This document shows, piece after piece, positions 1 through 9,538 of a stretch of 64,000 bases of DNA. Each line of letters opens with the position of its first letter. Position 1 is the stretch's first letter. Source of the stretch: Streptomyces sp. NBC_01707. Lineage in GTDB: Bacteria; Actinomycetota; Actinomycetes; Streptomycetales; Streptomycetaceae. Under the pieces are notes generated by a model. The model was not told the DNA's origin and ran no database searches. It saw nothing but the letters and a program-made list of their open reading frames with translations. The position numbers and the translations under genes were made by a program. The stretch covers positions 6,634,001 to 6,698,000 of the forward strand of contig NZ_CP109190.1 in the NCBI RefSeq assembly GCF_041438805.1. The letters run 5' to 3'.

Positions 1-1
1 C

Positions 2-1009
2 GAGCCGGGCGAGTCCCGGGACATCGTCCTGGAGCTCAAGACCGTCGCCGACGTGGCTCTGGTGGGCTACCCGAGTGCCGGCAAGTCCTCGCTGATCTCG
101 GTCCTGTCCGCGGCCAAGCCGAAGATCGCCGACTACCCGTTCACCACGCTCGTCCCGAACCTGGGCGTGGTCACCGCGGGCGGAACGGTCTACACCATCG
201 CCGACGTCCCGGGCCTGATCCCGGGCGCCAGCCAGGGCAAGGGCCTCGGCCTGGAGTTCCTGCGGCACGTCGAGCGCTGCTCCGTCCTCGTACACGTACT
301 GGACACGGCGACGCTGGAGTCCGACCGCGACCCGGTCTCCGACCTCGACATGATCGAGGAGGAGCTGAAGCAGTACGGCGGTCTGGACGACCGGCCCCGC
401 ATCGTCGTCCTCAACAAGATCGACATCCCGGACGGCCAGGACCTCGCCGACATGATCCGACCGGAACTCGAGGAGCGCGGCTACCGCGTCTTCGAGGTGT
501 CCGCCGTCGCCCGCACCGGCCTCAAGGAGCTCTCCTACGCGCTCGCGGGTGTGATCGCCGAAGCGCGTGCCGCCAAGCCCGTGGAGGAGGCGACCCGCAT
601 CGTCATCCGCCCGAAGGCCGTGGACGACGCGGGCTTCACCGTCACGCTGGAGGAGGACGGCATCTACCGGGTGCGCGGCGAGAAGCCGGAGCGCTGGGTG
701 CGGCAGACCGACTTCAACAACGACGAGGCCGTCGGCTATCTGGCGGACCGTCTCAACCGTCTCGGTGTCGAGGACGAGCTGATGAAGGCCGGCGCCCGGG
801 CGGGCGACGGTGTGGCCATCGGCGCCGAGGACAACGCGGTCGTCTTCGACTGGGAGCCGACGATGGCGGCGGGTGCGGAGATGCTCGGACGCCGTGGTGA
901 GGACCACCGTCTCGAGGCGCCGCGTCCGGCCGCTCAGCGTCGTCGCGACCGCGAGGCGGAGCGGGACGAAGTCAGCAAGGAATACCAGGAGTTCGACCCG
1001 TTCGCGTAG
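2..1009 (+). CDS. obg: GTPase Obg/CgtA, 3' part (5' end outside window)
   Basis: This is the C-terminal two thirds of the ribosome-associated GTPase Obg. The reading frame is open from base 2, so the glycine-rich N-terminal Obg fold lies upstream of the window. Visible are the P-loop GYPSAGKSS, the switch II DVPGL, the NKID guanine-specificity motif, and a C-terminal OCT domain (around [14 protein letters not shown] to VVFDWEP). Obg binds the 50S subunit and links GTP/ppGpp level to growth; in Streptomyces it is essential and affects aerial mycelium onset. A strong hairpin terminator follows 9 bases after the stop, so it is the last gene of its operon (normally rplU-rpmA-obg, family knowledge). 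Confidence 0.97.
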   Translation, partial: EPGESRDIVLELKTVADVALVGYPSAGKSSLISVLSAAKPKIADYPFTTLVPNLGVVTAGGTVYTIADVPGLIPGASQGKGLGLEFLRHVERCSVLVHVLDTATLESDRDPVSDLDMIEEELKQYGGLDDRPRIVVLNKIDIPDGQDLADMIRPELEERGYRVFEVSAVARTGLKELSYALAGVIAEARAAKPVEEATRIVIRPKAVDDAGFTVTLEEDGIYRVRGEKPERWVRQTDFNNDEAVGYLADRLNRLGVEDELMKAGARAGDGVAIGAEDNAVVFDWEPTMAAGAEMLGRRGEDHRLEAPRPAAQRRRDREAERDEVSKEYQEFDPFA

Positions 1010-1017
1010 CGCGGGAC

Positions 1018-1073
1018 GCCGAGGGGCCTGTACCGGATCAGAGAAATCTCTGATCCGGGACAGGCCCCTCGGC
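1018..1073 (+). terminator. Hairpin terminator of the obg operon
   Basis: Near-perfect inverted repeat with arms of about 27 bases that begin GCCGAGGGGCCTG and end CAGGCCCCTCGGC, around a very short AA loop. There is no U tract, as is usual in Streptomyces terminators. Confidence 0.85.
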
Positions 1074-1313
1074 CGTTCTCGGAGCTTTCAGACCCAGGAT
1101 TTGGCTTGATCCCATAGGGTAAATGGCGTGTTTTGTCCAAAGAATGGATAAACTTTCGCCCGGTGTGCAGCCTTTTGTTGCTTCTGCGTGTCTAGCTCGA
1201 CGCGAGGACAGAAGCCCGCCCTCGCGCCGACCGAGGGGGCAGGGGAGCGTGATGACACCCACGCGGGGCTGCCCGGGGATTGCTGCGAGCTGCGGCCCGG
1301 CCGAAAGACACTG

Positions 1314-3347
1314 GTGAAGATTTCATTCCTGGTACGCGACCTGTGCCATATGGGCGGGGTGGTCAGCGCGACGCAGAACCTTGCGGGTGCACTCGCCTCC
1401 CGGCACGAGGTGGAGATCGTCGCGTTGCGCAAGGTGCGGGACACCTCGTACTTCCCGCTCGACCCGCGGGTCTCTGTACACGTTCTCACCGACCTGCGGG
1501 GGCATTCCCCTGCCTCCGACCTGGAGCACCCGTTGATCGGGGTCTTCCCGAAGGTCTACCCGGTCGACCCGGCGGAGAAGAAGCCGGTGGTCAGCAGGCT
1601 GGCCGAGCTGCGGCTGCTGGAATTCCTGGCGACCACCGACTCCGACGTCGTGGTGAGCTCCAGCCCGCGTAACACGATCATGCTCTCGTACGCCGAGGGC
1701 GACTACCTGCGGGTCACGCAGGAGCACTCGATGCCCTCGATCTACGCGAAGTACTACCAGGGCCGACTGTTCAAGGCGTACCACTCGCTGGACGCGCTCA
1801 CCGCCCTCACGCCCGAGGAGGCCGAGAGCATCGGCAGGCAGGTGCCCGGCGTGCGTAACCGGCTGGCCGTCATGCCGAACTGCGTGCCCGCCGCCCCGAT
1901 GCAGTCCAAGAGCACCAACAAGGTCATCGTCGCTGCGGGTCTCCTCAAGGAGAACAAGAACTTCGCGGCGGTCGTCGAAGCCTTCGCCACCGTCGTACGC
2001 AAGCACCCCGACTGGCGGCTGCGTATCTACGGCGAAGGAACGGAGAAGGCCAATCTGCGCAAGCAGATCGAGAACCTCGGCCTGCACAACACCGTCGCCC
2101 TGATGGGACCGGTCGCCCCGGTCGCCCCGGAATTCAGCAAGGGGTCGATCTTCGTGGTCCCGTCCAAACGCGAGGCGTTCGGCAATGTGATCGTCGAGGC
2201 GATGGCCGCCGGTCTGCCCGTGGTCAGCACCGACGCCGACCACGGACCGCGCAACATCATCACCCACGGCGAGGACGGTCTCATCGTCCCGTGCGACAAC
2301 ACCGATGCCATGGCCGAGGCCGTCCTCGAACTGGTCGAGAACGACGAGCGCCGCAGACGGATGGGCGAGGCCGCGGTACGCAATGCCGTGCGCTTCCACG
2401 AACCCGCGAGCTGTGAACGCTTCGAGGCGATCCTGAACGATGCGTTCGCCCGCCGGGCACTGCCGACGACGGCCGGCGCGCAGGTGGACCCGGAGGGATC
2501 GGTCCGGATCGACGTGGGCGCGCTGCCCCCACGGGCGCACGGCGCCGAGATCGTCTGCCGCCTGGTCGGCAGGCCGGACCAGGAGGAGCGGTTCGCGATC
2601 GACCCCGCGGGCACCGCCGTGGTGCCGTGGCGAGGCGGACTGCCCGAGGGGACCTATGAGCTGTCGGTACGCACCCCGGAGGGCAACGAGGTGCCGCTGA
2701 CGGTGGACGGTTACGGCTGCGACTTACGCGATGTGTTCAATGTGCCGTTGCCCCGGGAGAACGGCGCCCCGGCTCTGGAGCTGCTGTTGCCGCACCGGGG
2801 GGAGATGGACCGCCTCCGGATCCGCAGCGTGGTGCGTGACGCCCATGTGGAGATCGACGCGCTGGTGGTCGGCACCGAGACCATCGAGGTGGAAGCGCTC
2901 GGCTGGGGTGTGCAGCTCGGCCGGGGCGCGGTCCTGGAGGCCGTGCAACGCAAGGACAAGGAACAGGTGCTGATCTTTCCGGTGGCGGCCGTGGAGGGCC
3001 GTCGGATCACCTCCCGGGTCGACTGTGCCGCGCTGGTGCGTGCGCACGAGGGACCCGAGCTGATCTGGGACATGTGGCTGCGGCCGACGGCGGAAGCGGA
3101 CCGGGTCCAGGTCGGCAAGCTGGCCACCGACGTCCTGGAACCGATCGGGGTGTTCACCTTCCCCCGCCCGGTGGTCCGGGTACTGCCCGAGCCCAGCACG
3201 ACCGTGCTGGCCAAGGTGGGGCGCCGGATGGCCAGGGCGCTGAACGGCGGCAAGCCCGTACCGCCTCCGGTCACCAGGATCGAGATCAGGCCGTACTTCA
3301 CGGCCCTGTCGCAGCTCGCCTTCAAGACGGTGGACGTACAGCCGTAG
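1314..3347 (+). CDS. GT4 glycosyltransferase with a C-terminal beta-rich extension
   Basis: A 677-residue GT-B fold glycosyltransferase (family 4). The N-terminal half begins MKISFLVRDLCHMGGV, typical of the acceptor domain. The donor-site signature SKREAFGNVIVEAMAAG lies at about residue 284. From about residue 390 there is a further region of roughly 290 residues without glycosyltransferase motifs, rich in predicted beta strand; similar extensions accompany actinobacterial teichoic-acid polymerases. The reading frame is open further upstream (from 1188), but GTG at 1314 is preferred because homology starts there and GAAAG precedes it. It stands alone on the plus strand and converges with two TagF-type genes, so a role in assembling a cell-wall glycopolymer is inferred; donor and acceptor are unknown. 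Confidence 0.88.
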   Translation: MKISFLVRDLCHMGGVVSATQNLAGALASRHEVEIVALRKVRDTSYFPLDPRVSVHVLTDLRGHSPASDLEHPLIGVFPKVYPVDPAEKKPVVSRLAELRLLEFLATTDSDVVVSSSPRNTIMLSYAEGDYLRVTQEHSMPSIYAKYYQGRLFKAYHSLDALTALTPEEAESIGRQVPGVRNRLAVMPNCVPAAPMQSKSTNKVIVAAGLLKENKNFAAVVEAFATVVRKHPDWRLRIYGEGTEKANLRKQIENLGLHNTVALMGPVAPVAPEFSKGSIFVVPSKREAFGNVIVEAMAAGLPVVSTDADHGPRNIITHGEDGLIVPCDNTDAMAEAVLELVENDERRRRMGEAAVRNAVRFHEPASCERFEAILNDAFARRALPTTAGAQVDPEGSVRIDVGALPPRAHGAEIVCRLVGRPDQEERFAIDPAGTAVVPWRGGLPEGTYELSVRTPEGNEVPLTVDGYGCDLRDVFNVPLPRENGAPALELLLPHRGEMDRLRIRSVVRDAHVEIDALVVGTETIEVEALGWGVQLGRGAVLEAVQRKDKEQVLIFPVAAVEGRRITSRVDCAALVRAHEGPELIWDMWLRPTAEADRVQVGKLATDVLEPIGVFTFPRPVVRVLPEPSTTVLAKVGRRMARALNGGKPVPPPVTRIEIRPYFTALSQLAFKTVDVQP

Positions 3348-3367
3348 GACGGCGCGGACAGGGAACA

Positions 3368-3410
3368 GAAGGGCGGGCCCCCGGAGATCCTCTCCGCGGG
3401 CCCGCCCTTC
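3368..3410. terminator. Bidirectional terminator between convergent genes
   Basis: Inverted repeat GAAGGGCGGGCCC / GGGCCCGCCCTTC with a 17-base loop, lying between the stops of the GT4 gene and of the TagF-type gene on the minus strand. Confidence 0.85.
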
Positions 3411-3428
3411 TTCTCCGCGCGCGGGTGG

Positions 3429-6400
3429 CTAGTTCCCGTCGGAGAGCTCCGCGGTCTGATCCAGCATGCGGTCGACGACCCGCTGCGAGGCCCGGCCGTC
3501 GTCCAGGTCGCAGAACAGGTGGTGGAAGCGGTCGAAGCGCTCGCGGTACTCGGGCCAGACGCCGTCGATGTTCCGGATGGAATCGATCAGTTCACCGGAG
3601 GTACGGATCAGCGGGCCGGGCGAGTCCTTCTCGAAGTCGAAGTAGAACCCGCGCAGGGTGTCGCGGTAGTGCTCCAGGTCGTACGTGAAGAAGAGCATCG
3701 GCCGCTTGAGGTGGGCGTAGTCGAACATCACGGACGAGTAGTCGGTGATCATGATGTCGGCGGCCAGGTACAGATCGGCGATGTCCGGGTACTCGGAGAC
3801 GTCCCAGACGAAGCCGTTCCCGGCCCCGGGCACGGCGTCGACCACGTTGGAGTGGCGGCGGATCAGCAGCACGTGGTCGTCCCCGAGCCTGCGGCGCGCG
3901 TCCTCCAGGTCCAGCCGCAGGTCGAACAGGTACTGGCCGGCGCTGTGTGACTGGTCGTCGCGCCAGGTCGGCGCGTAGAGGACGACCTTCTTCCCGGCGG
4001 GCAGACCGAGCTTCGCCTTGACCTGCTCGACGATCTTCTCCTGGTCGGGGGAGTAGAGGTAGTCGTTGCGGGGGTAACCGGCCTCGAAGATCTCGCCGTC
4101 GTACGAGAAGGCGCGCTTCAGGATGGGCGTGCTGAACCGGTTGGACGAGACGAGCAGGCTCCAGTTGTTCGCCTCGAGCGCCAGCCGGTTCTGGTACTCG
4201 CGGTCGAAGTAGAGCGTCTCGATGTCATGGCCGATCTTCTTCAGCATCGTGCCGTGCCAGGTCTGCACGATCACCTGGCCGGGGCGGCGCACCAGCCACT
4301 CGGGCAGGTGCCCGTTCGTGACGATGTAGCGGGACCTGGACAGGGCCTCGAACCACTCGCGGCCCCACATACGGACCTTCTCCGTGGCCGGCGGCAGGAC
4401 GACCTGGCCGTCCCGGACGGCCCACAGATGCTTGAGGTCACTGCCGCGGCGCAGCAGCTCCTCGTGGATGGCACGGGGGCTGTCGGAGTACTGCTTGCCG
4501 TTGTAGCTCAGGTAGAAGACCTGGTCGAGCAGCGGCTGCTCACGGCCCGGCTCGTACACCTCGCGGCGCATCTGCAGCTGCCGGTACGGGCCGAGCTCCA
4601 TGTCGCTCAGCTCGGAACGGCAGTTGAGCTGCGGGAAGTCGCCCCAGCGGTGCTCGAACCAGTAGCGGCGGCCGCCGAGTTCGGTGTGCAGCGGGAACTG
4701 GGCGATGGCGAGCCGGTCGATGACGAAGGCCGCGTCCGGGACGTTCTCCTCCTCCGACCGCAGGAAGAGGTTCCACCGTCCCGCCTTGAGCGGAACCTGG
4801 CCGGAGCCGCCCATGGCCGACGGGTCGAAGGAGGTGGTGAAGGTTCCGTCAGCGGCCCATTCGACGGCAGCCACCCGCTCGTCGAAGCGGCTGCGGGCCT
4901 TGAGGACCAGCTCGGCGCCGACGAGCCGGGGGCTCGTGCGGCCGCTGACGACGATCCGGCCGTCACGCTCGGAGACGTCGGTGATCACGGCTCGCCGCGC
5001 CCGGCCGATGATCTTCAGATAGCCGTTGTGGCCCGAGACCAGGGCCAGCTCCTGATGGGCGCCCTCCTCGCCGAAGCTCTCCGGCAGGTCGAGGCGGAGG
5101 TCGGCCAGGCCCTCCCGGACGACAGCGCTGAACTGGCGCTCCGTGCCGTCGGAAGCCGTGCCGAGCAGGGCCGTGCTCCACAGTCGGCGCTCGGGCTGGG
5201 CCTTATCGTCCACCGCGTCGGCGGCGAGCAGGGCCACCTCGGCGACGGGTACGCGCACGCTGAACGTGGCGGTGTCGCCGGTCCGCTCCACAGTCGCCGG
5301 GAACTTCTTGATCTCACCGCTCTTGGGGTTGGTCAGCCGCAGGTCGAGAGTCTCGCCCTGCTTCGGCGTGACCCGCAGTTCACCCCGGATCTCCAGCTCG
5401 TCGCCGTCCAGCCGGCGGTCGGTGACGAGGGCGAGGACCTTCTCGATGCGGAGCTTCAGCGCGCTGCGCTCGACGCTGGGCAGCAGCCGGAAGTCCTTGT
5501 CGAGCCACTGGTAGGGCGGGAAGTTGGCCGCCGACCCGCCGCGCGCCCACACACCGCTGCGCCGTACCAGGCCCGAGGAGTAGACGTTGATGCCGACGTG
5601 CCACAGACCCTCCTGCCAGGTGCCGCCCTTGCGGAACTTGGCGGGGTCGAGTTCGAGCTCCCAGCCGGCCCAGTCGTAGTTGTAGCGCTTCTGGCCGGAG
5701 CTGGTGGTGGCCTCGGGGCGGTGGACGTTCTTCGCGGGCAGGAAGAGCCGGCGCCGCGAGTTGTCCCGCTTGAGCTGGACGACCTTGATGCTGCTGCGCT
5801 TCGTCGACATGTCTATCTTGTCGATCCAGGCGTCGCCGGACAGCACCAGCCGGCCGTTCCTCCACTCGACCGAGCGCAGCGGCGCGCGCAGGTCCAGGTC
5901 CTGGTCGATGCGCAGCGCGGCCTTGGGCAGCTCGACGGAGCTCGACTCCAGCGGTGCGAAGCTCGCGTACTTACGGAAGCCGCCGGAGACCTCGACGGGC
6001 TCCTTGCGGCGCAGCGACGCCAGCAGCGCGATCAGCTCGGGCATGGCGTGCTTGCGCACGAGCAGCCACTGCACCCGCAGGTCCGCGGGCAGGGCCATGA
6101 CGATCTGCGGGTCGATCGTGTCGAGGTAGCGGTTGGCGGCCTCGAGGAACGCCTCGTGGAACTCGGCGGTCGCGTCGGGCAGCACCCGCAGGAACAGCCG
6201 CAGGTCGTCACGGAGGACGCGGTCGTCGTACTGCCGCTTGTACTCGGCGAACTCGGAGCCCTGCTGCTGGGCGAGGAAGTCGCTGACCAGGCTCACCGCG
6301 GTGACCCGGTCCCTGATCGCCTGGGGGTCCCGGCGGCGCTGGGTGATCGACGGGGCGGACTCGCCCTCGCGCAGCCGCCAGAAGTACGTCGGCTCACCGA

Positions 6401-7004
6401 TGATGTCGACCGCTTCGGCCCGGTAGTGGGCAGGGAGGACGACGGGGATGTCCTCGTGCAGGATGCCCTCGGGGAAGGCGAACCCGTGCTTCTCCCAGAA
6501 GGTGCGCCGGAACACCTTGTTGCAGGCGATGCGGTCGGCGACGAGCCTGGGGTTCTTCGATATGTGCGTCCGCTTGCGGGCCTCGCCCGCCAGCATCTTG
6601 AGCAGCGGCACCTGCCAGGATTTCTCGCCCTTGAGGTGGAAGACGTTCCCGGTGGCGAAGTCGGAGCCGCTCTCGTCGAGGCTCGCGGTCATCAGGCGGT
6701 AGGCGTCCGGCGGGATGATGTCGTCGCTGTCGACGAATGTCAGGAACTCCGCGTCGGGCGATATGTGCGAGATACCCGTGTTGCGGGCCGCGCCGAGGCC
6801 GCCGTTCTCCTTGCGTATGAGGGTGAACCGCGAATCGCGGGCCGCGTATTCGGCGGCTATCGCCGCGGAGCCGTCCGGGGACCCGTCGTCCACCATCAGG
6901 ACTTCGATCTCACGCAGCGTCTGCGACGCCAGTGAGTCGAGGCAGGCCGGGAGATAGCGCTCCACGTTGTAGATGGGAACGATGACACTGAGCCGAGGGG
7001 CCAT
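3429..7004 (-). CDS. Bifunctional GT2 glycosyltransferase / CDP-glycerol glycerophosphotransferase
   Basis: A 1191-residue protein in three parts. Residues 1 to about 330 form a GT-A (family 2) domain with DDGSPDGS near 39 and DSDD near 92. The centre (about 400-770) is a beta-rich region of unknown function. The C-terminal third is a TagF-like CDP-glycerol:poly(glycerophosphate) glycerophosphotransferase (PF04464 type) with QTWHGTMLKK (His about 917), YAPTWRD, and TDYSSVMFDY (about 1087). It should add sugar and glycerol-phosphate units to a teichoic-acid-like polymer at the inner face of the membrane. The start is ATG at 7004, with AAAGGA about 9 bases upstream; the frame is open upstream but overlaps the preceding gene. 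It lies 22 bases after the next TagF-type gene, probably in one operon. Confidence 0.9.
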   Translation of the reverse strand: MAPRLSVIVPIYNVERYLPACLDSLASQTLREIEVLMVDDGSPDGSAAIAAEYAARDSRFTLIRKENGGLGAARNTGISHISPDAEFLTFVDSDDIIPPDAYRLMTASLDESGSDFATGNVFHLKGEKSWQVPLLKMLAGEARKRTHISKNPRLVADRIACNKVFRRTFWEKHGFAFPEGILHEDIPVVLPAHYRAEAVDIIGEPTYFWRLREGESAPSITQRRRDPQAIRDRVTAVSLVSDFLAQQQGSEFAEYKRQYDDRVLRDDLRLFLRVLPDATAEFHEAFLEAANRYLDTIDPQIVMALPADLRVQWLLVRKHAMPELIALLASLRRKEPVEVSGGFRKYASFAPLESSSVELPKAALRIDQDLDLRAPLRSVEWRNGRLVLSGDAWIDKIDMSTKRSSIKVVQLKRDNSRRRLFLPAKNVHRPEATTSSGQKRYNYDWAGWELELDPAKFRKGGTWQEGLWHVGINVYSSGLVRRSGVWARGGSAANFPPYQWLDKDFRLLPSVERSALKLRIEKVLALVTDRRLDGDELEIRGELRVTPKQGETLDLRLTNPKSGEIKKFPATVERTGDTATFSVRVPVAEVALLAADAVDDKAQPERRLWSTALLGTASDGTERQFSAVVREGLADLRLDLPESFGEEGAHQELALVSGHNGYLKIIGRARRAVITDVSERDGRIVVSGRTSPRLVGAELVLKARSRFDERVAAVEWAADGTFTTSFDPSAMGGSGQVPLKAGRWNLFLRSEEENVPDAAFVIDRLAIAQFPLHTELGGRRYWFEHRWGDFPQLNCRSELSDMELGPYRQLQMRREVYEPGREQPLLDQVFYLSYNGKQYSDSPRAIHEELLRRGSDLKHLWAVRDGQVVLPPATEKVRMWGREWFEALSRSRYIVTNGHLPEWLVRRPGQVIVQTWHGTMLKKIGHDIETLYFDREYQNRLALEANNWSLLVSSNRFSTPILKRAFSYDGEIFEAGYPRNDYLYSPDQEKIVEQVKAKLGLPAGKKVVLYAPTWRDDQSHSAGQYLFDLRLDLEDARRRLGDDHVLLIRRHSNVVDAVPGAGNGFVWDVSEYPDIADLYLAADIMITDYSSVMFDYAHLKRPMLFFTYDLEHYRDTLRGFYFDFEKDSPGPLIRTSGELIDSIRNIDGVWPEYRERFDRFHHLFCDLDDGRASQRVVDRMLDQTAELSDGN

Positions 7005-7026
7005 GTCTTTCAGGATTCCTTTCGGG

Positions 7027-9258
7027 TCAGACCCGCTCGACCGGTTCGAGCGCCTGAGCTGGGGAGGGTGCCGGCTTGCGTTCGGCAAGCGGTACAACGG
7101 GAAGGAGGCTCTCCTCGCCCAGGAAGACTTTGCGGACGACACGCTCCGCCGCGTGACCGTCGTCGTAGTCGCAGTATCGTTCGCGGAACTCGCTGCGGAA
7201 GGTGGCGGACTTCTCGCTCCGCCACTCGCCTGATCCGAGGATCTCGGTGAGCTGCGACTGGCTGGTCGCAACGGCGCCGGGAGGCTCGGCCATCAGGTCG
7301 AAGTACGTGCCGCGGACCGCCTTGTAGGTGTCCCAGTCGTCAGCGAAGATCACGATCGGCCGGTCAAGATTCGCATAGTCGAACATTGCTGACGAGTAGT
7401 CGGTGATCAGGGCGTCCGAGGCGAGGTAGAGGTCCTCGACACGCTGGTGTGCCGACACATCGATGATGCGGCCGCTGGTCTGGAGCTCGGCCATCCGCCC
7501 GCTCGGCTTGTAGAAGTAGTGACCGCGCACCAGAAGAGTGACGTCCTCGCCCAGTTCGTCGGCCAGCCGTGGAAGGTCGAGCCGCGGGGTGAAGTCCTTC
7601 TGGTACTCGCGGTGGGTCGGCATGTAGAGGAAGACGCTGGAGCCGTCCTTCAGACCGAGCTCCCGGCGAACCCTTGCGACGTCCGCGGCAGTCGAGTTGA
7701 TGAGGACGTCGTTGCGCGGGTAGCCGGTCTCCAGGGAGGTGTACCGGCACGGGTACACCCGCTCCCACACGGTGGTCGAGAAGCGGTTGGAGGAGAGGCT
7801 GTAGTCCCAGCGGTCACAGCGCTTGAGCAGGTCTTCGAAGTCCATGCTGGTGGAGGCCGGGAAGTTCATCTGGTCGAGCCCCATGGTCTTCAACGGGGTG
7901 CCGTGATGGGTCTGCAGATGGATCTGGCCCTCGCGCTTGACCACCGCGTTGGCGAAGTTCACGTTGTTGACCAGGTACTTGGCACGGGCCACCGCCGTCC
8001 AGTAGGAACGGGAGCCCACGACCGCCACCTCGACGCCCTTGGGAACCCGGTCGACCTGGTCGGCCCTGACCGCCCAGACCCGGCGGATGTGCGGGGCCAG
8101 GCGGGCCAGTTCGGCGTCGATGGCCGCGGGGTTGCAGGAGTAGCCGCGGCTCCAGTAGGCGGAGAACACCGCCAGGTTCTCGTCCAGTCCCATCCTCAGC
8201 TGGGACCGGTAGAACATCCCCATGGCGGCGCGCTTGGCACGGACGACGTGTTCGCGTCTGCGAAGATTGGACCGGTTGCGCAATCGACGGGCCCGGGTGG
8301 CGGCGGCCAGCGCCGGATAGGAGCCCATGCCGAGCAGTGCGTACTTGTAGCCACGGCCGCCCGGGGGGCGTACGAAACCGTCCGGCAGCCTGCGTCCGTA
8401 GTCCTCGGAGGCCCGGTGGAAGAACTCGGACCGTGCGTTGCGCGGCAGCCGGCCCGGCTTTTCCATGATGGTCAGATAGTGGTCGGCCATCTTCCGGAAG
8501 ACCGCCGTGCGCCAGTGGTCGAGCTCGGGGTGTTCGTCCAGATAGGCGAAGACACGGTCGTACTGGTCGAAGACGTCGAAGTGCTTGCGGCTGACGGTAC
8601 GCAGGATGTTCCCGCCCTCGCGTCGCTGCCGGTAGAAGACGCACGTGCGGTCGAGCACCGCAAGGCGCTCCGCAGCTATCAGGGTGGAGTACGTCCATGG
8701 GGCGTCCTCGTAATAGCCGGGCGGGAACTGGAAACCGTGCCGGGTGATGAAGTCGCGACGGTACGCCTTGTTCCATACGATCTGGAGTAGGTCCAGCAGC
8801 TCGGGCCGGTCCGCCAACGAGAATGCCGCGGGGCCGGTTTCGGCCAGCAGGTCGGCGCGCTGGTTCGGCAGGCGTCGGCCGTCCCAGTAGGTGCGCGTGT
8901 AGTCGAAGATCAGGACGTCGGGATCGTCCGTCGTGTCGAGCCGCCGGGCGATGGCGCTCAGCGATCCCGGCGCAAGGGTGTCGTCGCTGTCCAGGAACAG
9001 CAGATAGTCGCCGGTCGCCTGTTCGATGCCGGCGTTGCGGGCGCGGCCCAGGCCCACATTCTCACCGAGGTGCAGGACGCGCACACGGGTGTCGCGACGG
9101 GCGAACTCGTCCATGATTTCGCCGGAACCGTCCGGCGAGCAGTCGTCGACGGCGACGATCTCGAAGTCGGTGAAGTCCTGCCGCAGTACGGAGTCGATGC
9201 ACTCCCGGATGTATCCCTGCACGTTGTAGGCAGGCACGATGAGTGTCAGTCGAGGCAT
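7027..9258 (-). CDS. GT2 glycosyltransferase / CDP-glycerol glycerophosphotransferase (shorter form)
   Basis: A 743-residue protein of the same two-enzyme type as its downstream neighbour but without the central beta-rich part. The N-terminal family 2 glycosyltransferase domain starts MPRLTLIVPAYNVQGYI and carries DDCSPDGS and DSDD. The C-terminal CDP-glycerol glycerophosphotransferase domain has HHGTPLKTMG (His about 452), YMPTHREY and ITDYSSAMFDY (about 619). Family knowledge: such proteins prime or extend poly(glycerol phosphate). It is first gene of a probable two-gene minus-strand operon and is divergent from galE. Its start at 9258 coincides with the first conserved residues of the GT2 domain. 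Which of the two is the primer enzyme and which the polymerase cannot be told from sequence. Confidence 0.9.
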   Translation of the reverse strand: MPRLTLIVPAYNVQGYIRECIDSVLRQDFTDFEIVAVDDCSPDGSGEIMDEFARRDTRVRVLHLGENVGLGRARNAGIEQATGDYLLFLDSDDTLAPGSLSAIARRLDTTDDPDVLIFDYTRTYWDGRRLPNQRADLLAETGPAAFSLADRPELLDLLQIVWNKAYRRDFITRHGFQFPPGYYEDAPWTYSTLIAAERLAVLDRTCVFYRQRREGGNILRTVSRKHFDVFDQYDRVFAYLDEHPELDHWRTAVFRKMADHYLTIMEKPGRLPRNARSEFFHRASEDYGRRLPDGFVRPPGGRGYKYALLGMGSYPALAAATRARRLRNRSNLRRREHVVRAKRAAMGMFYRSQLRMGLDENLAVFSAYWSRGYSCNPAAIDAELARLAPHIRRVWAVRADQVDRVPKGVEVAVVGSRSYWTAVARAKYLVNNVNFANAVVKREGQIHLQTHHGTPLKTMGLDQMNFPASTSMDFEDLLKRCDRWDYSLSSNRFSTTVWERVYPCRYTSLETGYPRNDVLINSTAADVARVRRELGLKDGSSVFLYMPTHREYQKDFTPRLDLPRLADELGEDVTLLVRGHYFYKPSGRMAELQTSGRIIDVSAHQRVEDLYLASDALITDYSSAMFDYANLDRPIVIFADDWDTYKAVRGTYFDLMAEPPGAVATSQSQLTEILGSGEWRSEKSATFRSEFRERYCDYDDGHAAERVVRKVFLGEESLLPVVPLAERKPAPSPAQALEPVERV

Positions 9259-9472
9259 CCTTCACCAGTCCAGAGAGCTGTCGAGGGTCCGTGTGGGCGC
9301 CGATTCGTACCGTCGACCGACGGGGCGGCGCCGAAGTACCCGGACAGAGTAATTGATCGTCATTGGCTCGCTGTGGCCCTGCGTTGGCCCGGACTTCACC
9401 CGGAGGTGTCCGTCCTGGCATCTCCCCCGCAAGGGGGCATATTGAACGATAGTGCTGATTGGTCCTATTTGC

Positions 9473-9500
9473 TCGACTCCATTTTTCCCACACGTAGAGT
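9473..9500 (+). promoter_or_regulatory. Candidate sigma-70-type promoter of galE
   Basis: TCGACT at 9473-9478, a 16-base spacer, then TAGAGT at 9495-9500, about 39 bases before the galE start, in an AT-richer part of the divergent 280-base intergenic region. Seen by eye only. Confidence 0.4.
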
Positions 9501-9538
9501 GAAGCCGACGGTAGGACCTCGTACAGGGAGACGCGTAA

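Noticed and set aside
1074..1313. Short open frames between obg and the GT4 gene
   Set aside because: AT-rich non-coding sequence with no ribosome binding site; more likely the promoter region of the GT4 gene.
4227..6935. A 902-codon open frame on the plus strand
   Set aside because: It is antisense to the GT2/TagF-type gene, has composition typical of a GC-rich shadow frame and no domain.
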